64,000 nt of DNA, taken from assembly GCA_963720735.1 (NCBI GenBank), contig CAVRGL010000011.1, positions 1-64,000 on the forward strand. The letters run 5' to 3'. Below, in pieces: positions 32,733 through 40,909 of the stretch (positions are counted from its first letter, which is position 1; each line of letters opens with the position of its first letter). Made by a program: the position numbers and the translations under genes. Under the pieces are notes generated by a model. The model saw only the letters and a list, made by a program, of their open reading frames with translations, searched no databases and was not told the DNA's origin. This stretch comes from JBBRHQ01 sp963720735. Lineage in GTDB: Bacteria; Actinomycetota; Thermoleophilia; Solirubrobacterales; 70-9.

Positions 32733-33161
32733 GTGTCGCAGGAAAACGTCGATTTCGTCAAGGGGCTCTACGACGGCGTCGAGGCGATGGACAAGGAGCA
32801 GCTGCTCGAGGCCCTGCCGGAGCTGATCCGGCAGACCTGCGATCCGGAGATCGAGTGGATCGAAGACCCGAAGCGGGCCGACTCGCAGACCTACAGGGGT
32901 CACGATGGAGTGGTCGCCTCCTGGGAGCGCTGGCTCGACGGGTTCGACCGCTACGGCGCCGTGCTCGATCGCGTGGTCGATGCAGGAGACCGGGTCTTCG
33001 TCTGCGCGCGGGAGGAGGGCAGGGGGGCGATCAGCGGAGTCACCGTCGGCGACTCGATCTACCAGGTGCTCACCTTCCGCGACGGAAAGGTGCTGCGCTA
33101 CCAGGAGTTCTACGACGAGGCGGACGCCCTGGAGGCCGCGGGCCTCTCCTCGGGCGGCTGA
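32733..33161 (+). CDS. SnoaL-like (NTF2 fold) protein
   Basis: A 142-residue protein of the same fold as the genes at 25.1 and 31.9 kb: SQENVDFVKGLYDGVEAMDK, CDPEIEWIEDPKRADSQTYR, GHDGVVASWERWLDGFDRYG and a final strand SIYQVLTFRDGKVLRYQEFY. GTG 32733 has GATACT seven bases upstream. No catalytic assignment is possible. The spread of three such genes in 8 kb could reflect lineage-specific expansion. Confidence 0.75.
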   Translation: MSQENVDFVKGLYDGVEAMDKEQLLEALPELIRQTCDPEIEWIEDPKRADSQTYRGHDGVVASWERWLDGFDRYGAVLDRVVDAGDRVFVCAREEGRGAISGVTVGDSIYQVLTFRDGKVLRYQEFYDEADALEAAGLSSGG

Positions 33162-33196
33162 TCCCGAAGCGGATCCGCGCGGCCCGCCCGAGGATC

Positions 33197-33202
33197 TAGG
33201 CT
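33197..33202 (+). promoter_or_regulatory. Putative -10 box (TAGGCT) of yqeY
   Basis: TAGGCT ends six bases before ATG 33209. The four genes downstream overlap one another, so this may serve the whole yqeY–phoH–ybeY–era unit. Confidence 0.4.
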
Positions 33203-33208
33203 TTCCCC

Positions 33209-33649
33209 ATGAGCGACGAGACGATCCTCGAGCGAGTTCAAGCCGACGTGCGTGCGGCGATGAAGGCGGGTGAGCGGGAGCGCGTCGGCGCGCTGCGGCT
33301 GGTCGTCGACGCGCTCCAGCAGGACGCCAAGCTCGGCAAGGGGGACGAGCTCGCCGTTCTTCAGAGGGAGCGCAAGAAGCGGCTGGAGGCAGGCGACGCC
33401 TTCGAGCAGGGCGGCCGCCCCGATCAGGCGGCGGCCGAGCGGCTCGAGGCGGAGATGATCGAGGCCTACCTGCCGGACCAGCTCTCCGACGAGGAGCTGG
33501 GGGAGATCGCGCAGAAGGCGATCGACGAAGCCGGGGCGAGCGAGCAGCGCGAGATGGGAAAGGTGATGGCGCTGGCGATGCCGGCGGTCGGCGGCCGGGC
33601 CGACGGCAAGCGGGTCAGCCAGGCGGTGCGGGAGCGGCTTGGCTCGTAG
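33209..33649 (+). CDS. yqeY: GatB/YqeY domain protein
   Basis: A 146-residue stand-alone GatB/YqeY domain protein: ILERVQADVRAAMKAGERER, LRLVVDALQQDAK, FEQGGRPDQAAAERLEAEMI, YLPDQLSDEELGEI and GKVMALAMPAVGGRADGKRV. The domain is the tRNA-binding helical tail of GatB; the free form is linked to translation but has no proven reaction. Its last 11 bp overlap phoH. It heads a run of four overlapping genes. Confidence 0.92.
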   Translation: MSDETILERVQADVRAAMKAGERERVGALRLVVDALQQDAKLGKGDELAVLQRERKKRLEAGDAFEQGGRPDQAAAERLEAEMIEAYLPDQLSDEELGEIAQKAIDEAGASEQREMGKVMALAMPAVGGRADGKRVSQAVRERLGS

Positions 33650-34598
33650 GCAGCTGACCCTGGAGAACACCGTCGCCGCCGAGCTTGCGGGATCCGAGGA
33701 TGCGGTGATCCGGGCCCTGCGCGGGCACCTGGGCTGCGATCTTCACCTGCGAGGCAACATCCTCACCCTTGACGGAGCCGACGGAGACGTGCAGACCGCG
33801 GCGACCGTGGTCGACGAGCTGGTCGAGCTGATCGAGCAGGGCCACGAGATCGCTCCCGGGACGATCGAGGCGGTGACCGGGGCACTCGATGCGCACGAGA
33901 GCCCGGTGGCGATCCTCGAGGACGTCGTCTGGCGGCACCGCAACACCAAGGTGTCGCCGAAGACGCTCAACCAGAAGCGCTACGTCGACTCGATCCGCGA
34001 CCACACGATCACCTTCGGCATCGGGCCGGCGGGGACGGGCAAGACGTTCCTCGCTGTGGCGATGGCGGCGGCGGCGCTGGCCGAGCGCGAGGTGCAGCGG
34101 ATCATCCTCACCCGGCCGGCGGTCGAGGCGGGGGAGAGGCTCGGGTTCCTGCCCGGCGACATCCAGGCGAAGGTCGACCCGTATCTGCGCCCTCTGTTCG
34201 ATGCCCTCTACGACATGCTCGACCCGGATCGGGTCAACGGCTACTTCGACCGCGGGGTGATCGAGGTGGCGCCGCTGGCCTTCATGCGGGGTAGAACGCT
34301 CAATGACTCCTTCGTGATCCTCGACGAGGCCCAGAACACCAGCCCCGAGCAGATGAAGATGTTCCTGACGCGGCTCGGCTTCAACTCGCGGATGGTGGTC
34401 ACCGGCGACATCACCCAGATCGACCTCCCCGCCGAACAGCGCTCCGGGCTGATCGTCGTCCGCGAGATCCTCGAGCAGGTGCAAGACATCTCCTTCATCC
34501 ACTTCGGCGGCGAGGACGTCGTCCGCCACAAACTGGTGCAACGGATCGTCGCCGCCTACGGCGAGCATGCCGAGCGCGAGCGTCCCGGCGGCGATTGA
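33639..34598 (+). CDS. phoH: PhoH-like (PhoH2/YbeZ-type) ATPase
   Basis: A P-loop NTPase thought to act with YbeY in rRNA processing. N-terminal KH-like region (residues 1–95), then TITFGIGPAGTGKTFLAVAM (Walker A GPAGTGKT), AFMRGRTLNDSFVILDEAQN (Walker B DEAQN), TRLGFNSRMVVTGDITQIDL. The length of 319 is typical. The start is TTG 33639, eight bases before the yqeY stop; the frame opens MARRQLTLEN. Its stop shares TTGA with the ybeY start. Coupling to ybeY supports the RNA-processing role. Confidence 0.92.
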   Translation: MARRQLTLENTVAAELAGSEDAVIRALRGHLGCDLHLRGNILTLDGADGDVQTAATVVDELVELIEQGHEIAPGTIEAVTGALDAHESPVAILEDVVWRHRNTKVSPKTLNQKRYVDSIRDHTITFGIGPAGTGKTFLAVAMAAAALAEREVQRIILTRPAVEAGERLGFLPGDIQAKVDPYLRPLFDALYDMLDPDRVNGYFDRGVIEVAPLAFMRGRTLNDSFVILDEAQNTSPEQMKMFLTRLGFNSRMVVTGDITQIDLPAEQRSGLIVVREILEQVQDISFIHFGGEDVVRHKLVQRIVAAYGEHAERERPGGD

Positions 34599-34987
34599 GC
34601 CCTGATCTCGACGACGTCCCGCCGGGGCTCCGCGACGCGGTTGCCGCGGCGCTGGCGACGGCCGGCGTCGAGGACGGCCACATCGCGGTCGAGATCGCCG
34701 GCGCCGAGCGGATCGCGGAGCTCAATCGCAGCCATCGCGGCGTCGAGGGTCCCACGGACGTGCTCGCCTTCCCGCTCGATCTGGACCGGCCGGTCGCCGG
34801 CCCGCGCGAGCTCGGGGACGTGGTCATCTGCCCCGAGCACTGCGAGGACGTGGTCGAGGCAGCGGTCCATGGCACCCTCCACCTCTGCGGCTTCGACCAC
34901 GCGCGGGATGATGGCGAGATGCTGGCGCTACAGGCCGAGGTGATGGCGATCCTCGCTGAGCGTGGAGCCTCGGAGAGGGGCTCGTGA
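34595..34987 (+). CDS. ybeY: Endoribonuclease YbeY
   Basis: Zinc-dependent RNase for 16S rRNA 3'-end maturation and ribosome quality control. The diagnostic H3xH5xH motif is present as HGTLHLCGFDHARDD near the C-terminus, preceded by LNRSHRGVEGPTDVLAFPLD and GDVVICPEHC. The length of 130 is slightly short but complete. TTG start at 34595 overlaps the phoH stop (TTGA), and the end overlaps the GTG of era by 4 bp. Confidence 0.93.
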   Translation: MSPDLDDVPPGLRDAVAAALATAGVEDGHIAVEIAGAERIAELNRSHRGVEGPTDVLAFPLDLDRPVAGPRELGDVVICPEHCEDVVEAAVHGTLHLCGFDHARDDGEMLALQAEVMAILAERGASERGS

Positions 34988-35877
34988 CCCGGGCGGGCTT
35001 CGTCGGTCTCGCCGGCCGGCCCAACGTCGGCAAGTCGACCCTGGTCAACGCGATCGTCGGCGGGCACGTCGCGATCGTCTCCGAACGCCCCCAGACGACG
35101 CGGCGAGCGGTACGCGCAGTCGCCACCGAGGTGGATGCCGGCTGGCAGCTGATCCTGGTCGACCTGCCCGGTGTGCAGAAGCCCCGGGACGTGCTGACTG
35201 AGCGAATGCAGCGCCGGGTCGAGCGCGAGCTGGCCGCATCCGACGTCGCCCTGCTGGTCCTCAACGGGGAGCAGGGCATCGGGCCCGGCGATCGCTTCAT
35301 CGCCCGTGCCCTGCTCGCCGCCAACGCAGACGTGCCGGTTGTCTGCGCCGTCAACAAGGCCGACCGCCTCAGCCCGCAGGAAACCGTCTCCGTGCTCAGC
35401 GAGGCGGCTGGGCTCGAGGTGGTCAGCGAGGTATTCCCGGTCAGCGCTCGCACCGGGACAGGCCTCGACGCGCTGGTCGCCAGATTGGCCGAGCTGATGC
35501 CCGAGAGCCCCTACCTCTACCCGCCGGGTGAGCGCAGCGACCAGCCCAGCGAGCTGCTGCTCGCGGAGCTGATCCGCGAGCAGGTTCTGAACCGGACCCG
35601 CGACGAGATCCCGCACTCGGTCGAGGTCTCGGTCACCGAGGTCTCCTCCCGCGAGGACGGACTCGTGACCGTGCGAGCCGAGATCTGGGCGGACTCGGAG
35701 TCGCAGAAGGGGATCCTGATCGGTGCGCGCGGCCGCAAGGTCGTCGAGATCGGAACGGCAGCCCGCCGCGAGCTGGAGGCGGAGCTGGGGTCGAGGGTCC
35801 ACCTCGACCTCCAGGTCAAGGTGCGCCGCCACTGGCGCCGCGACTCCTCGCTGCTCGACCGGCTCGGCATCGAGTAG
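34984..35877 (+). CDS. era: GTPase Era
   Basis: GTPase needed for 30S assembly; binds the 3' end of 16S rRNA. G1 GLAGRPNVGKSTLVNAI, G3 DLPGVQ, G4 NKAD, and a C-terminal KH domain (VTVRAEIWADSESQKGILIG, ARGRKVVEIGTAARRELEAE, then VHLDLQVKVRRHWRRD). The length of 297 is normal. GTG start overlaps ybeY by 4 bp. It ends the yqeY–phoH–ybeY–era unit; hisIE starts after a 29-bp gap with its own -10-like box. Confidence 0.96.
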   Translation: MTRAGFVGLAGRPNVGKSTLVNAIVGGHVAIVSERPQTTRRAVRAVATEVDAGWQLILVDLPGVQKPRDVLTERMQRRVERELAASDVALLVLNGEQGIGPGDRFIARALLAANADVPVVCAVNKADRLSPQETVSVLSEAAGLEVVSEVFPVSARTGTGLDALVARLAELMPESPYLYPPGERSDQPSELLLAELIREQVLNRTRDEIPHSVEVSVTEVSSREDGLVTVRAEIWADSESQKGILIGARGRKVVEIGTAARRELEAELGSRVHLDLQVKVRRHWRRDSSLLDRLGIE

Positions 35878-35893
35878 CGCAATCACCCGCCCG

Positions 35894-35899
35894 TATGCT
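35894..35899 (+). promoter_or_regulatory. Putative -10 box (TATGCT) of hisIE
   Basis: TATGCT ends seven bases before ATG 35907. It overlaps the alternative ATG at 35895, which argues for the later start. It could also drive the downstream trp genes. Confidence 0.4.
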
Positions 35900-35906
35900 T
35901 GCCCGC

Positions 35907-36554
35907 ATGCTGGATGGGCTCGAGTTCCCCGAAGACGGCCTGATCCCCTGCGTCGCCCAGGACGAGGCAACCGGGGAGGTCCTCACCCTCGCCTACATGA
36001 GCGAGGAATCGCTCCGCCTCACCGTGGAGACGGGGGAGGTCCACTACTTCAGCCGCTCTCGTGACGAGATCTGGCACAAGGGCGCGACCTCGGGCAACAC
36101 CCAGAGGGTCCGCGGGCTTCGCTACGACTGCGACGGCGACGCGATCCTCGCGCTGGTCGAGCCGGCGGGCCCCGCCTGTCACACCGGCGAGCGGAGCTGC
36201 TTCTACCGCGACCTCGGCGGCTCGGCCCCGACCGCGCACGACGCGGCCCGGGCGGAGGGCGAGCCGGTCGCGGCCGCCTTCGAGGCCCCCGCCGTGCTCG
36301 AGCGGACGCTCCACTCCCGGGCGCAGCAGCGCCCGGCCGGCAGCTACACGGTCGAGCTGCTCGACGATCCCGGCCGGATCGGCGAGAAGGTCGCCGAGGA
36401 GGCGGAGGAGGTGGTCCGCGCCGCCCGCACGGAGAGCGACGAGCGGGTGGCCGAGGAGGCCGCCGACCTCCTCTACCATCTCGCGGTGCTGCTGGTCTCC
36501 CGGGGGGTTCCGGGGAGGGATGTGATGGGGGTGCTGAATGCCCGTCGGGACTGA
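35907..36554 (+). CDS. hisIE: Phosphoribosyl-AMP cyclohydrolase / phosphoribosyl-ATP pyrophosphatase
   Basis: Bifunctional enzyme for steps 2 and 3 of histidine synthesis. The HisI domain (residues 1–105) has YDCDGDAILALVE, the zinc and magnesium sites, and CHTGERSCFYRDL. The HisE helical domain (about 125–215) has DDPGRIGEKVAEEAEEVVRA and EEAADLLYHLAVLL. In many actinobacteria hisI and hisE are separate genes, so the fusion is worth noting. ATG 35907 is preferred over 35895 because of the -10-like box. The end overlaps trpE by 17 bp, tying histidine and tryptophan genes together. Confidence 0.94.
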   Translation: MLDGLEFPEDGLIPCVAQDEATGEVLTLAYMSEESLRLTVETGEVHYFSRSRDEIWHKGATSGNTQRVRGLRYDCDGDAILALVEPAGPACHTGERSCFYRDLGGSAPTAHDAARAEGEPVAAAFEAPAVLERTLHSRAQQRPAGSYTVELLDDPGRIGEKVAEEAEEVVRAARTESDERVAEEAADLLYHLAVLLVSRGVPGRDVMGVLNARRD

Positions 36555-38073
36555 GCCGGAGCTGCGCCTGGAACCGACCCTCGAGCAGGCCCGCGAGCTC
36601 GCGGCCGAGGGCAACGTCGTGCCGGTCCGGCTAACCGTCGTCGACGACTGCGAGACCCCGGTATCCGCATTTCTGAAGCTGGCCGGCGGCGCCGCGGCCG
36701 GTCCGTGCTTCCTACTCGAATCCGCCGAGCAGGGCCAGGTCGGGCGCTTCTCCTTTCTCGGGTTCCGGCCGAGGGCCATGCTGCGCTGGAGCGGCGGGGT
36801 GCTCTCCGAGTGGAGCGCCGCCGCCGCGGCGAACGGGGGCCCGCCGACGGGATCGCGCCAGGCACCCGACCCCTACGGCGCCCTGGCGGAGTACATGTCG
36901 GGCTTCCGCCCGGCCCCGGTGGAGGGTCTGCCGCCGTTCGCCGGCGGCGCGGTCGGCTTCTTCGGCTATGACCTGGTGCGCACCGTGGAGCCGCTCGGCG
37001 AGCCGAACCCGGACCCGCTCGGCCTGCCCGACATGGCGCTGATGATCACCGACGTGATCCTCGCCTTCGACCACCTGCGCCACGAGCTGACGATCCTCGC
37101 CTGCGCCTTCTCCGACGACGACGGCGGAATCGATGCCGCATATGAGCGCGCCGCGGAGGAGATCGCCGATGTTCGCCGCATCCTCCGGGGCCCGGTCCCG
37201 GCCCCGGCGCAGGCCGTGGTCAGCGAGCCGCCGCGCTTCGTCTCCAACATGGAGCGCGAGGAGTTCGAGGCAGCGGTGGCGAGGATCATCCGCTACATCT
37301 ACGCCGGGGACGCCTTTCAGGTGGTGCCCTCGCAACGCTTTTCGGCCGAAGCCCCCGTCGAGCCCTTCTCGATCTACCGCGGGCTGCGCGCGGTCAATCC
37401 ATCGCCCTACATGTACTTCCTCGAGTTCGGCGACTGCCAGCTCGCCGGCGCCTCGCCGGAGCCCCTTGTCAAGGTCAGCGGCCGCCGGGTCGAGACGCGG
37501 CCGATCGCCGGCACCTACCCGCGGGGCGACAGCGAGGAAGCCGACCGCCGGCTCGCCGAGCGGCTCGTCAACGACCCCAAGGAGCGCGCCGAGCACGTGA
37601 TGCTGGTCGATCTCAGCCGCAACGACCTGGGACGGGTCTGCGAGTTCGGCAGCATCAGCGTCGACGAGCTGATGGTGGTCGAGACCTACTCCCACGTGCT
37701 CCACATCGTCAGCCAGGTCTCGGGCAGGCTGCGGGAGGGGATCGGGGCGATGGACGTGCTGCGCTCGGCGCTGCCGGCCGGGACCCTCTCGGGTGCGCCG
37801 AAGGTAAGGGCGATGCAGATCATCGACGAGATGGAGAAGCACAAGCGCTGCTCCTACGGCGGCGCGATCGGCTACCTCTCCTGGGGCGGTGACCTCGACA
37901 CGGCGATCCACATTCGCACCGTGGTCGTCAAGGACGGCCGCGCTCACGTCCAGGCCGGTGGCGGCACCGTCGCCGACGCCAAGCCCGCCTACGAGTACAA
38001 CGAGTCGGTGAACAAGGCAAAGGCCGTCTTCAGGGCGGTCGAGATGGCCTGCGAACAGCCCGATTGGCCTTGA
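36538..38073 (+). CDS. trpE: Anthranilate synthase component I
   Basis: Converts chorismate to anthranilate with TrpG. The N-terminal regulatory domain has the tryptophan-binding LLES motif (residues 59–62), so feedback inhibition is expected. The chorismate-binding domain includes AGDAFQVVPSQRFSAEAPVE, the IAGTYPRGDSEEAD signature, HVMLVDLSRNDLGRVCEFGS and GAPKVRAMQIIDEMEK. The length of 511 is normal. ATG 36538 overlaps hisIE by 17 bp; trpG follows after 24 bp. No leader peptide with Trp codons is visible upstream. Confidence 0.95.
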   Translation: MPVGTEPELRLEPTLEQARELAAEGNVVPVRLTVVDDCETPVSAFLKLAGGAAAGPCFLLESAEQGQVGRFSFLGFRPRAMLRWSGGVLSEWSAAAAANGGPPTGSRQAPDPYGALAEYMSGFRPAPVEGLPPFAGGAVGFFGYDLVRTVEPLGEPNPDPLGLPDMALMITDVILAFDHLRHELTILACAFSDDDGGIDAAYERAAEEIADVRRILRGPVPAPAQAVVSEPPRFVSNMEREEFEAAVARIIRYIYAGDAFQVVPSQRFSAEAPVEPFSIYRGLRAVNPSPYMYFLEFGDCQLAGASPEPLVKVSGRRVETRPIAGTYPRGDSEEADRRLAERLVNDPKERAEHVMLVDLSRNDLGRVCEFGSISVDELMVVETYSHVLHIVSQVSGRLREGIGAMDVLRSALPAGTLSGAPKVRAMQIIDEMEKHKRCSYGGAIGYLSWGGDLDTAIHIRTVVVKDGRAHVQAGGGTVADAKPAYEYNESVNKAKAVFRAVEMACEQPDWP

Positions 38074-38097
38074 ATAACTCCGCCCGCATGTGACCTG

Positions 38098-38667
38098 ATG
38101 CGCGTACTGGTCATCGACAACTACGACTCCTTCACCTACAACCTGGTCCAGTACCTGGGGGAGCTCGGGGCCGAGCCGGAGGCGGTCCGCAACGACCGTG
38201 CCACGGTGGAGGAGCTGCTCTCGCGCCGGCCCGACCGCCTGGTCGTCTCCCCGGGGCCGTGCACGCCCGCGGAGGCCGGCATCTCGGTCGAAGCCGTGCG
38301 GGCCTTCGCCGAGGCCGGGACGCCCGTGCTCGGCGTCTGCCTCGGCCACCAGGCGCTGGTGGTGGCGTTCGGCGGCAGGGTGATCCAGGGCGAGCCGATC
38401 CATGGCAAGTACGCCGAGGTCAGCCACGACGGCCGGGCGGTCTACCGGGGGTTGCCAAGCCCGCTGGTCGCCGGTCGCTACCACTCGCTGATCGCCGACC
38501 CCGAGGAGATTCCGGAATCGCTGGAGGTCACCGCCACCCACGAGGAGGTGGTGATGGGAGTGCGGCATCGCGAGCTCCCGGCAGAGGGGGTGCAGTTCCA
38601 CCCCGAGTCGGTGCTCACCCCGATGGGCAAGGAGCTGCTGGCTAACTTCCTCTCTGACGGCAGATGA
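38098..38667 (+). CDS. trpG: Anthranilate synthase component II (glutamine amidotransferase)
   Basis: Class I glutamine amidotransferase giving ammonia to TrpE. The nucleophile Cys is in VLGVCLGHQAL, and the His/Glu pair is in EGVQFHPESVLTP; the start IDNYDSFTYNLVQYLGELGA is typical. Such subunits can also serve PabB (trpG/pabA amphibolic), but the position directly after trpE supports trpG. The length of 189 is normal. Start ATG is 24 bp after trpE. Confidence 0.94.
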   Translation: MRVLVIDNYDSFTYNLVQYLGELGAEPEAVRNDRATVEELLSRRPDRLVVSPGPCTPAEAGISVEAVRAFAEAGTPVLGVCLGHQALVVAFGGRVIQGEPIHGKYAEVSHDGRAVYRGLPSPLVAGRYHSLIADPEEIPESLEVTATHEEVVMGVRHRELPAEGVQFHPESVLTPMGKELLANFLSDGR

Positions 38668-38690
38668 GGCCCGATCTCCAGCTCAGCCCG

Positions 38691-38696
38691 TAGCAT
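38691..38696 (+). promoter_or_regulatory. Putative -10 box (TAGCAT) of trpD
   Basis: TAGCAT ends seven bases before GTG 38704, suggesting a promoter inside the trp cluster between trpG and trpD. Confidence 0.35.
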
Positions 38697-38703
38697 CGCC
38701 GCC

Positions 38704-39738
38704 GTGCCGAACGAGATCCTCAGCCGCGCCATCGACGCCGTCTGCGACGGTGATCACCTGACCGCCGACCACGCCTCGGCGGTGCTCGCCGAGATCATGG
38801 AGGGCCGCGCCGGCGAGGTCGAGACCGGGGCCTTCCTGGTGGCGCTGCGGGCAAAGGGAGAGACCGTTCCGGAGCTGGTCGGGTTGGCGCGGACGATGCG
38901 GTCCCTGGCTGAGCCGGTGAGCGCCGCCCGCGCCGATCTCCTCGACACGGCCGGGACCGGCGGCGGCCCCTCCACCTTCAACGTCTCGACCGCGGCGGCG
39001 CTGGTCGCAGCCGGCGCCGGCTGCGCGGTGGCCAAGCACGGCAACCGCTCCAGCACCAGCCGCTGTGGCTCCGCCGACCTGCTCGAGGCTCTCGGCGTCT
39101 CGATCGAGCTGACTCCCGGGCAGGTCGGGCGCTGCATCGACGAGATCGGCTTCGGCTTCATGTTCGCGCCCCGCCACCATCGCTCGATGGCGCACGTCGT
39201 CGGGGTCCGCAAGGCACTTGCCGTGCGGACCATCTTCAACTTCCTTGGACCGCTCACCAACCCGGCGGGAGCGAGCCGGCAGCTCCTCGGGGTATCCGAC
39301 CGGCGCTACCAGGAGACGATCGCCGAGGCCCTGGTCGGCCTGGGAAGCGAGCGGGCCCTCGTGGTAGCGGCTGAGGACGGCCTCGACGAGATCTCCGTCT
39401 CCTCGCCCACCCGCGTGATCGAGGTCAGCGAAGGGGGTACAGAGGAGTGGTTCGCCGAGCCCGAGGCCTATGGCCTCGGGCGGGCGCCGCTGGAAGCGGT
39501 CTCGGGTGGATCGCCGGAGGAGAACGCCGCCGCGGTGCGGGCGGTCCTGGAGGGCCGGGAAGGGCCGGGCGCCGATCTCATCCTGCTCAACGCGGGTGCC
39601 GCGATCTATCTCGGCGGGGGCGCCGAGGACGTCGAGGGAGGCGTGGCCGCAGCCCGCGAGGCGATCACCTCCGGGGCGGCGATGGGGGTTCTGGACCAGC
39701 TGGTCTCGACCACGGCCCAGATGGCCGCGAGCAACTAG
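38704..39738 (+). CDS. trpD: Anthranilate phosphoribosyltransferase
   Basis: Transfers phosphoribose from PRPP to anthranilate. Type III-like phosphoribosyltransferase motifs are present: DTAGTGGGPSTFNVST, KHGNRSSTSRCGSADLLEAL, and FMFAPRHHRSMAHVVGVRKA, then FNFLGPLTNPAGA. The length of 344 is normal. GTG 38704 begins VPNEILSRAIDAVCDGDHLT, close to relatives. trpC follows after 15 bp. Confidence 0.95.
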   Translation: MPNEILSRAIDAVCDGDHLTADHASAVLAEIMEGRAGEVETGAFLVALRAKGETVPELVGLARTMRSLAEPVSAARADLLDTAGTGGGPSTFNVSTAAALVAAGAGCAVAKHGNRSSTSRCGSADLLEALGVSIELTPGQVGRCIDEIGFGFMFAPRHHRSMAHVVGVRKALAVRTIFNFLGPLTNPAGASRQLLGVSDRRYQETIAEALVGLGSERALVVAAEDGLDEISVSSPTRVIEVSEGGTEEWFAEPEAYGLGRAPLEAVSGGSPEENAAAVRAVLEGREGPGADLILLNAGAAIYLGGGAEDVEGGVAAAREAITSGAAMGVLDQLVSTTAQMAASN

Positions 39739-39753
39739 GGTTCCGGCGGTCAA

Positions 39754-40563
39754 GTGGGAATCATCGAGCAGCTCATCTCCGCAGCCCGCGAGGGAGTCGA
39801 GCGCCGGCGCGAGCAGGTGCCCGAGGCGGAGCTGGAGGCTCAGCTCCGCAGCCGGGCCGAGGACGACCGGCCGTTCGGGGAGGCGCTGGTGGCGCCCGGC
39901 CTCTCGCTGATCGCGGAGTTCAAGCGGCGCTCGCCCAGCGCAGGGGAGATCGCCCCCGCCACAGAACTCTCCGCGCAGGTCGGGGCCTACGAGCGAGGCG
40001 GCGCCGCGGCGCTCTCGATCCTCACCGACGAGGCTCATTTCGGGGGATCGCTCGACGACCTGCGGGCGGCGAGGTCCGCTTCGGGATTGCCGATCCTGCG
40101 CAAGGACATCGTCGTCGACAGCTACCAGCTCTACGAGGCCGCCGCCGGGGGCGCCGACGCGGTGCTGCTGATAGCCCGGGTGCTCGAGGACGACACCCTG
40201 GGACGGCTGCAGGCCGAGGCGGAGGCGCTCGATCTCGACTGCCTGGTGGAGGTCCACGACACCGAGGAGCTGGAGCGTGCCCTCGAGCAGGGGGCCGAGC
40301 TGATCGGGATCAACAACCGCGACCTCGACTCGGGGGCCGTCGACGTCGGCACCACCTACGAGCTGATGCCCGACGTGCCCGCGGGGACGACGGTCGTCGC
40401 CGAGAGCGGGATCTCCGATCGCGCCCAGCTCGACGACCTGGAGCGGGTCGGGGTCGACGCAGTGCTGATCGGGGAGGCGCTGATGCGGGCCGGCGACGCG
40501 GAGTCGAAGACCCGCGAGCTGACCGGCGGCGACGAGGGAACGCGCGAGCACCAGCTTCCCTAA
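39754..40563 (+). CDS. trpC: Indole-3-glycerol phosphate synthase
   Basis: Closes the indole ring. The beta/alpha barrel has LIAEFKRRSPSAGEI (catalytic Lys), LSILTDEAHFGGSLDDL, ILRKDIVVDSYQLYEA, LVEVHDTEELERAL and LIGINNRDLDSGAVD, then VVAESGISDRAQLDDL. The length of 269 is normal. It is the last gene of the first trp segment and is followed 11 bp later by a four-copy tandem repeat, which may end transcription. The usual trpFBA genes appear only 6 kb downstream. Confidence 0.95.
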   Translation: MGIIEQLISAAREGVERRREQVPEAELEAQLRSRAEDDRPFGEALVAPGLSLIAEFKRRSPSAGEIAPATELSAQVGAYERGGAAALSILTDEAHFGGSLDDLRAARSASGLPILRKDIVVDSYQLYEAAAGGADAVLLIARVLEDDTLGRLQAEAEALDLDCLVEVHDTEELERALEQGAELIGINNRDLDSGAVDVGTTYELMPDVPAGTTVVAESGISDRAQLDDLERVGVDAVLIGEALMRAGDAESKTRELTGGDEGTREHQLP

Positions 40564-40574
40564 CCCCCGGAAGT

Positions 40575-40837
40575 GTGTTTGCCGGCGCGGTGTTAGCGCC
40601 GGCACAGGCATGTCAGGTGGCGAAGCCGCCGCAAGTTGTTCGGTGTTTGCCGGCGCGGTGTTAGCGCCGGCACAGGCATGTCAGGTGGCGAAGCCGCCGC
40701 AAGTTGTTCGGTGTTTGCCGGCGCGGTGTTAGCGCCGGCACAGGCATGTCAGGTGGCGAAGCCGCCGCAAGTTGTTCGGTGTTTGCCGGCGCGGTGTTAG
40801 CGCCGGCACAGGCATGTCAGGTGGCGAAGCCGCCGCA
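40575..40837 (+). repeat. Tandem array, four copies of a 68-bp unit (repeat family 1)
   Basis: Units start at 40575, 40643, 40711 and 40779; the first three are full length and the last is 59 bp. The copies appear identical. Each unit has a perfect 8-bp hairpin GCCGGCGC/GCGCCGGC with loop GGTGTTA and a smaller GGCG/CGCC hairpin. It has no CRISPR-like unique spacers: the 12-base linker (AGTTGTTCG-containing) is also repeated. A single diverged copy lies at the murI start. No gene is seen in this 346-bp gap. Confidence 0.95.
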
Positions 40838-40847
40838 GATGTGACTC

Positions 40848-40901
40848 TTTAGAAACTCTTTCGGGGTCGTTTAGAAAGCGCACAACGCTGTCTCCCATGA
40901 T
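40848..40901 (+). promoter_or_regulatory. Upstream region of htrA: paired TTTAGAAA sites and -10 box
   Basis: TTTAGAAA occurs at 40848–40855 and again at 40870–40877, exactly 22 bp apart (two helical turns). CATGAT (40896–40901) ends eight bases before the htrA ATG. The spacing suggests tandem binding of a regulator on one face of the DNA. The regulator is unknown. Confidence 0.4.
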
Positions 40902-40909
40902 CTCCCGCC

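Noticed and set aside
31864..33161. Mobile gene cassette of SnoaL–VOC–SnoaL genes
   Set aside because: No transposase, integrase or flanking direct repeats are seen, and base composition and start-box pattern match the neighbours. Only the palindromes at 31.6–31.8 kb are unusual.
38074..38097. Trp attenuator or leader peptide in the trp cluster
   Set aside because: trpE overlaps hisIE and the gaps are too short. No Trp-rich small frame with alternative hairpins is present.
40575..40837. CRISPR array
   Set aside because: The units are 68 bp, fully identical including the part that would be the spacer, and there are no cas genes in the window.
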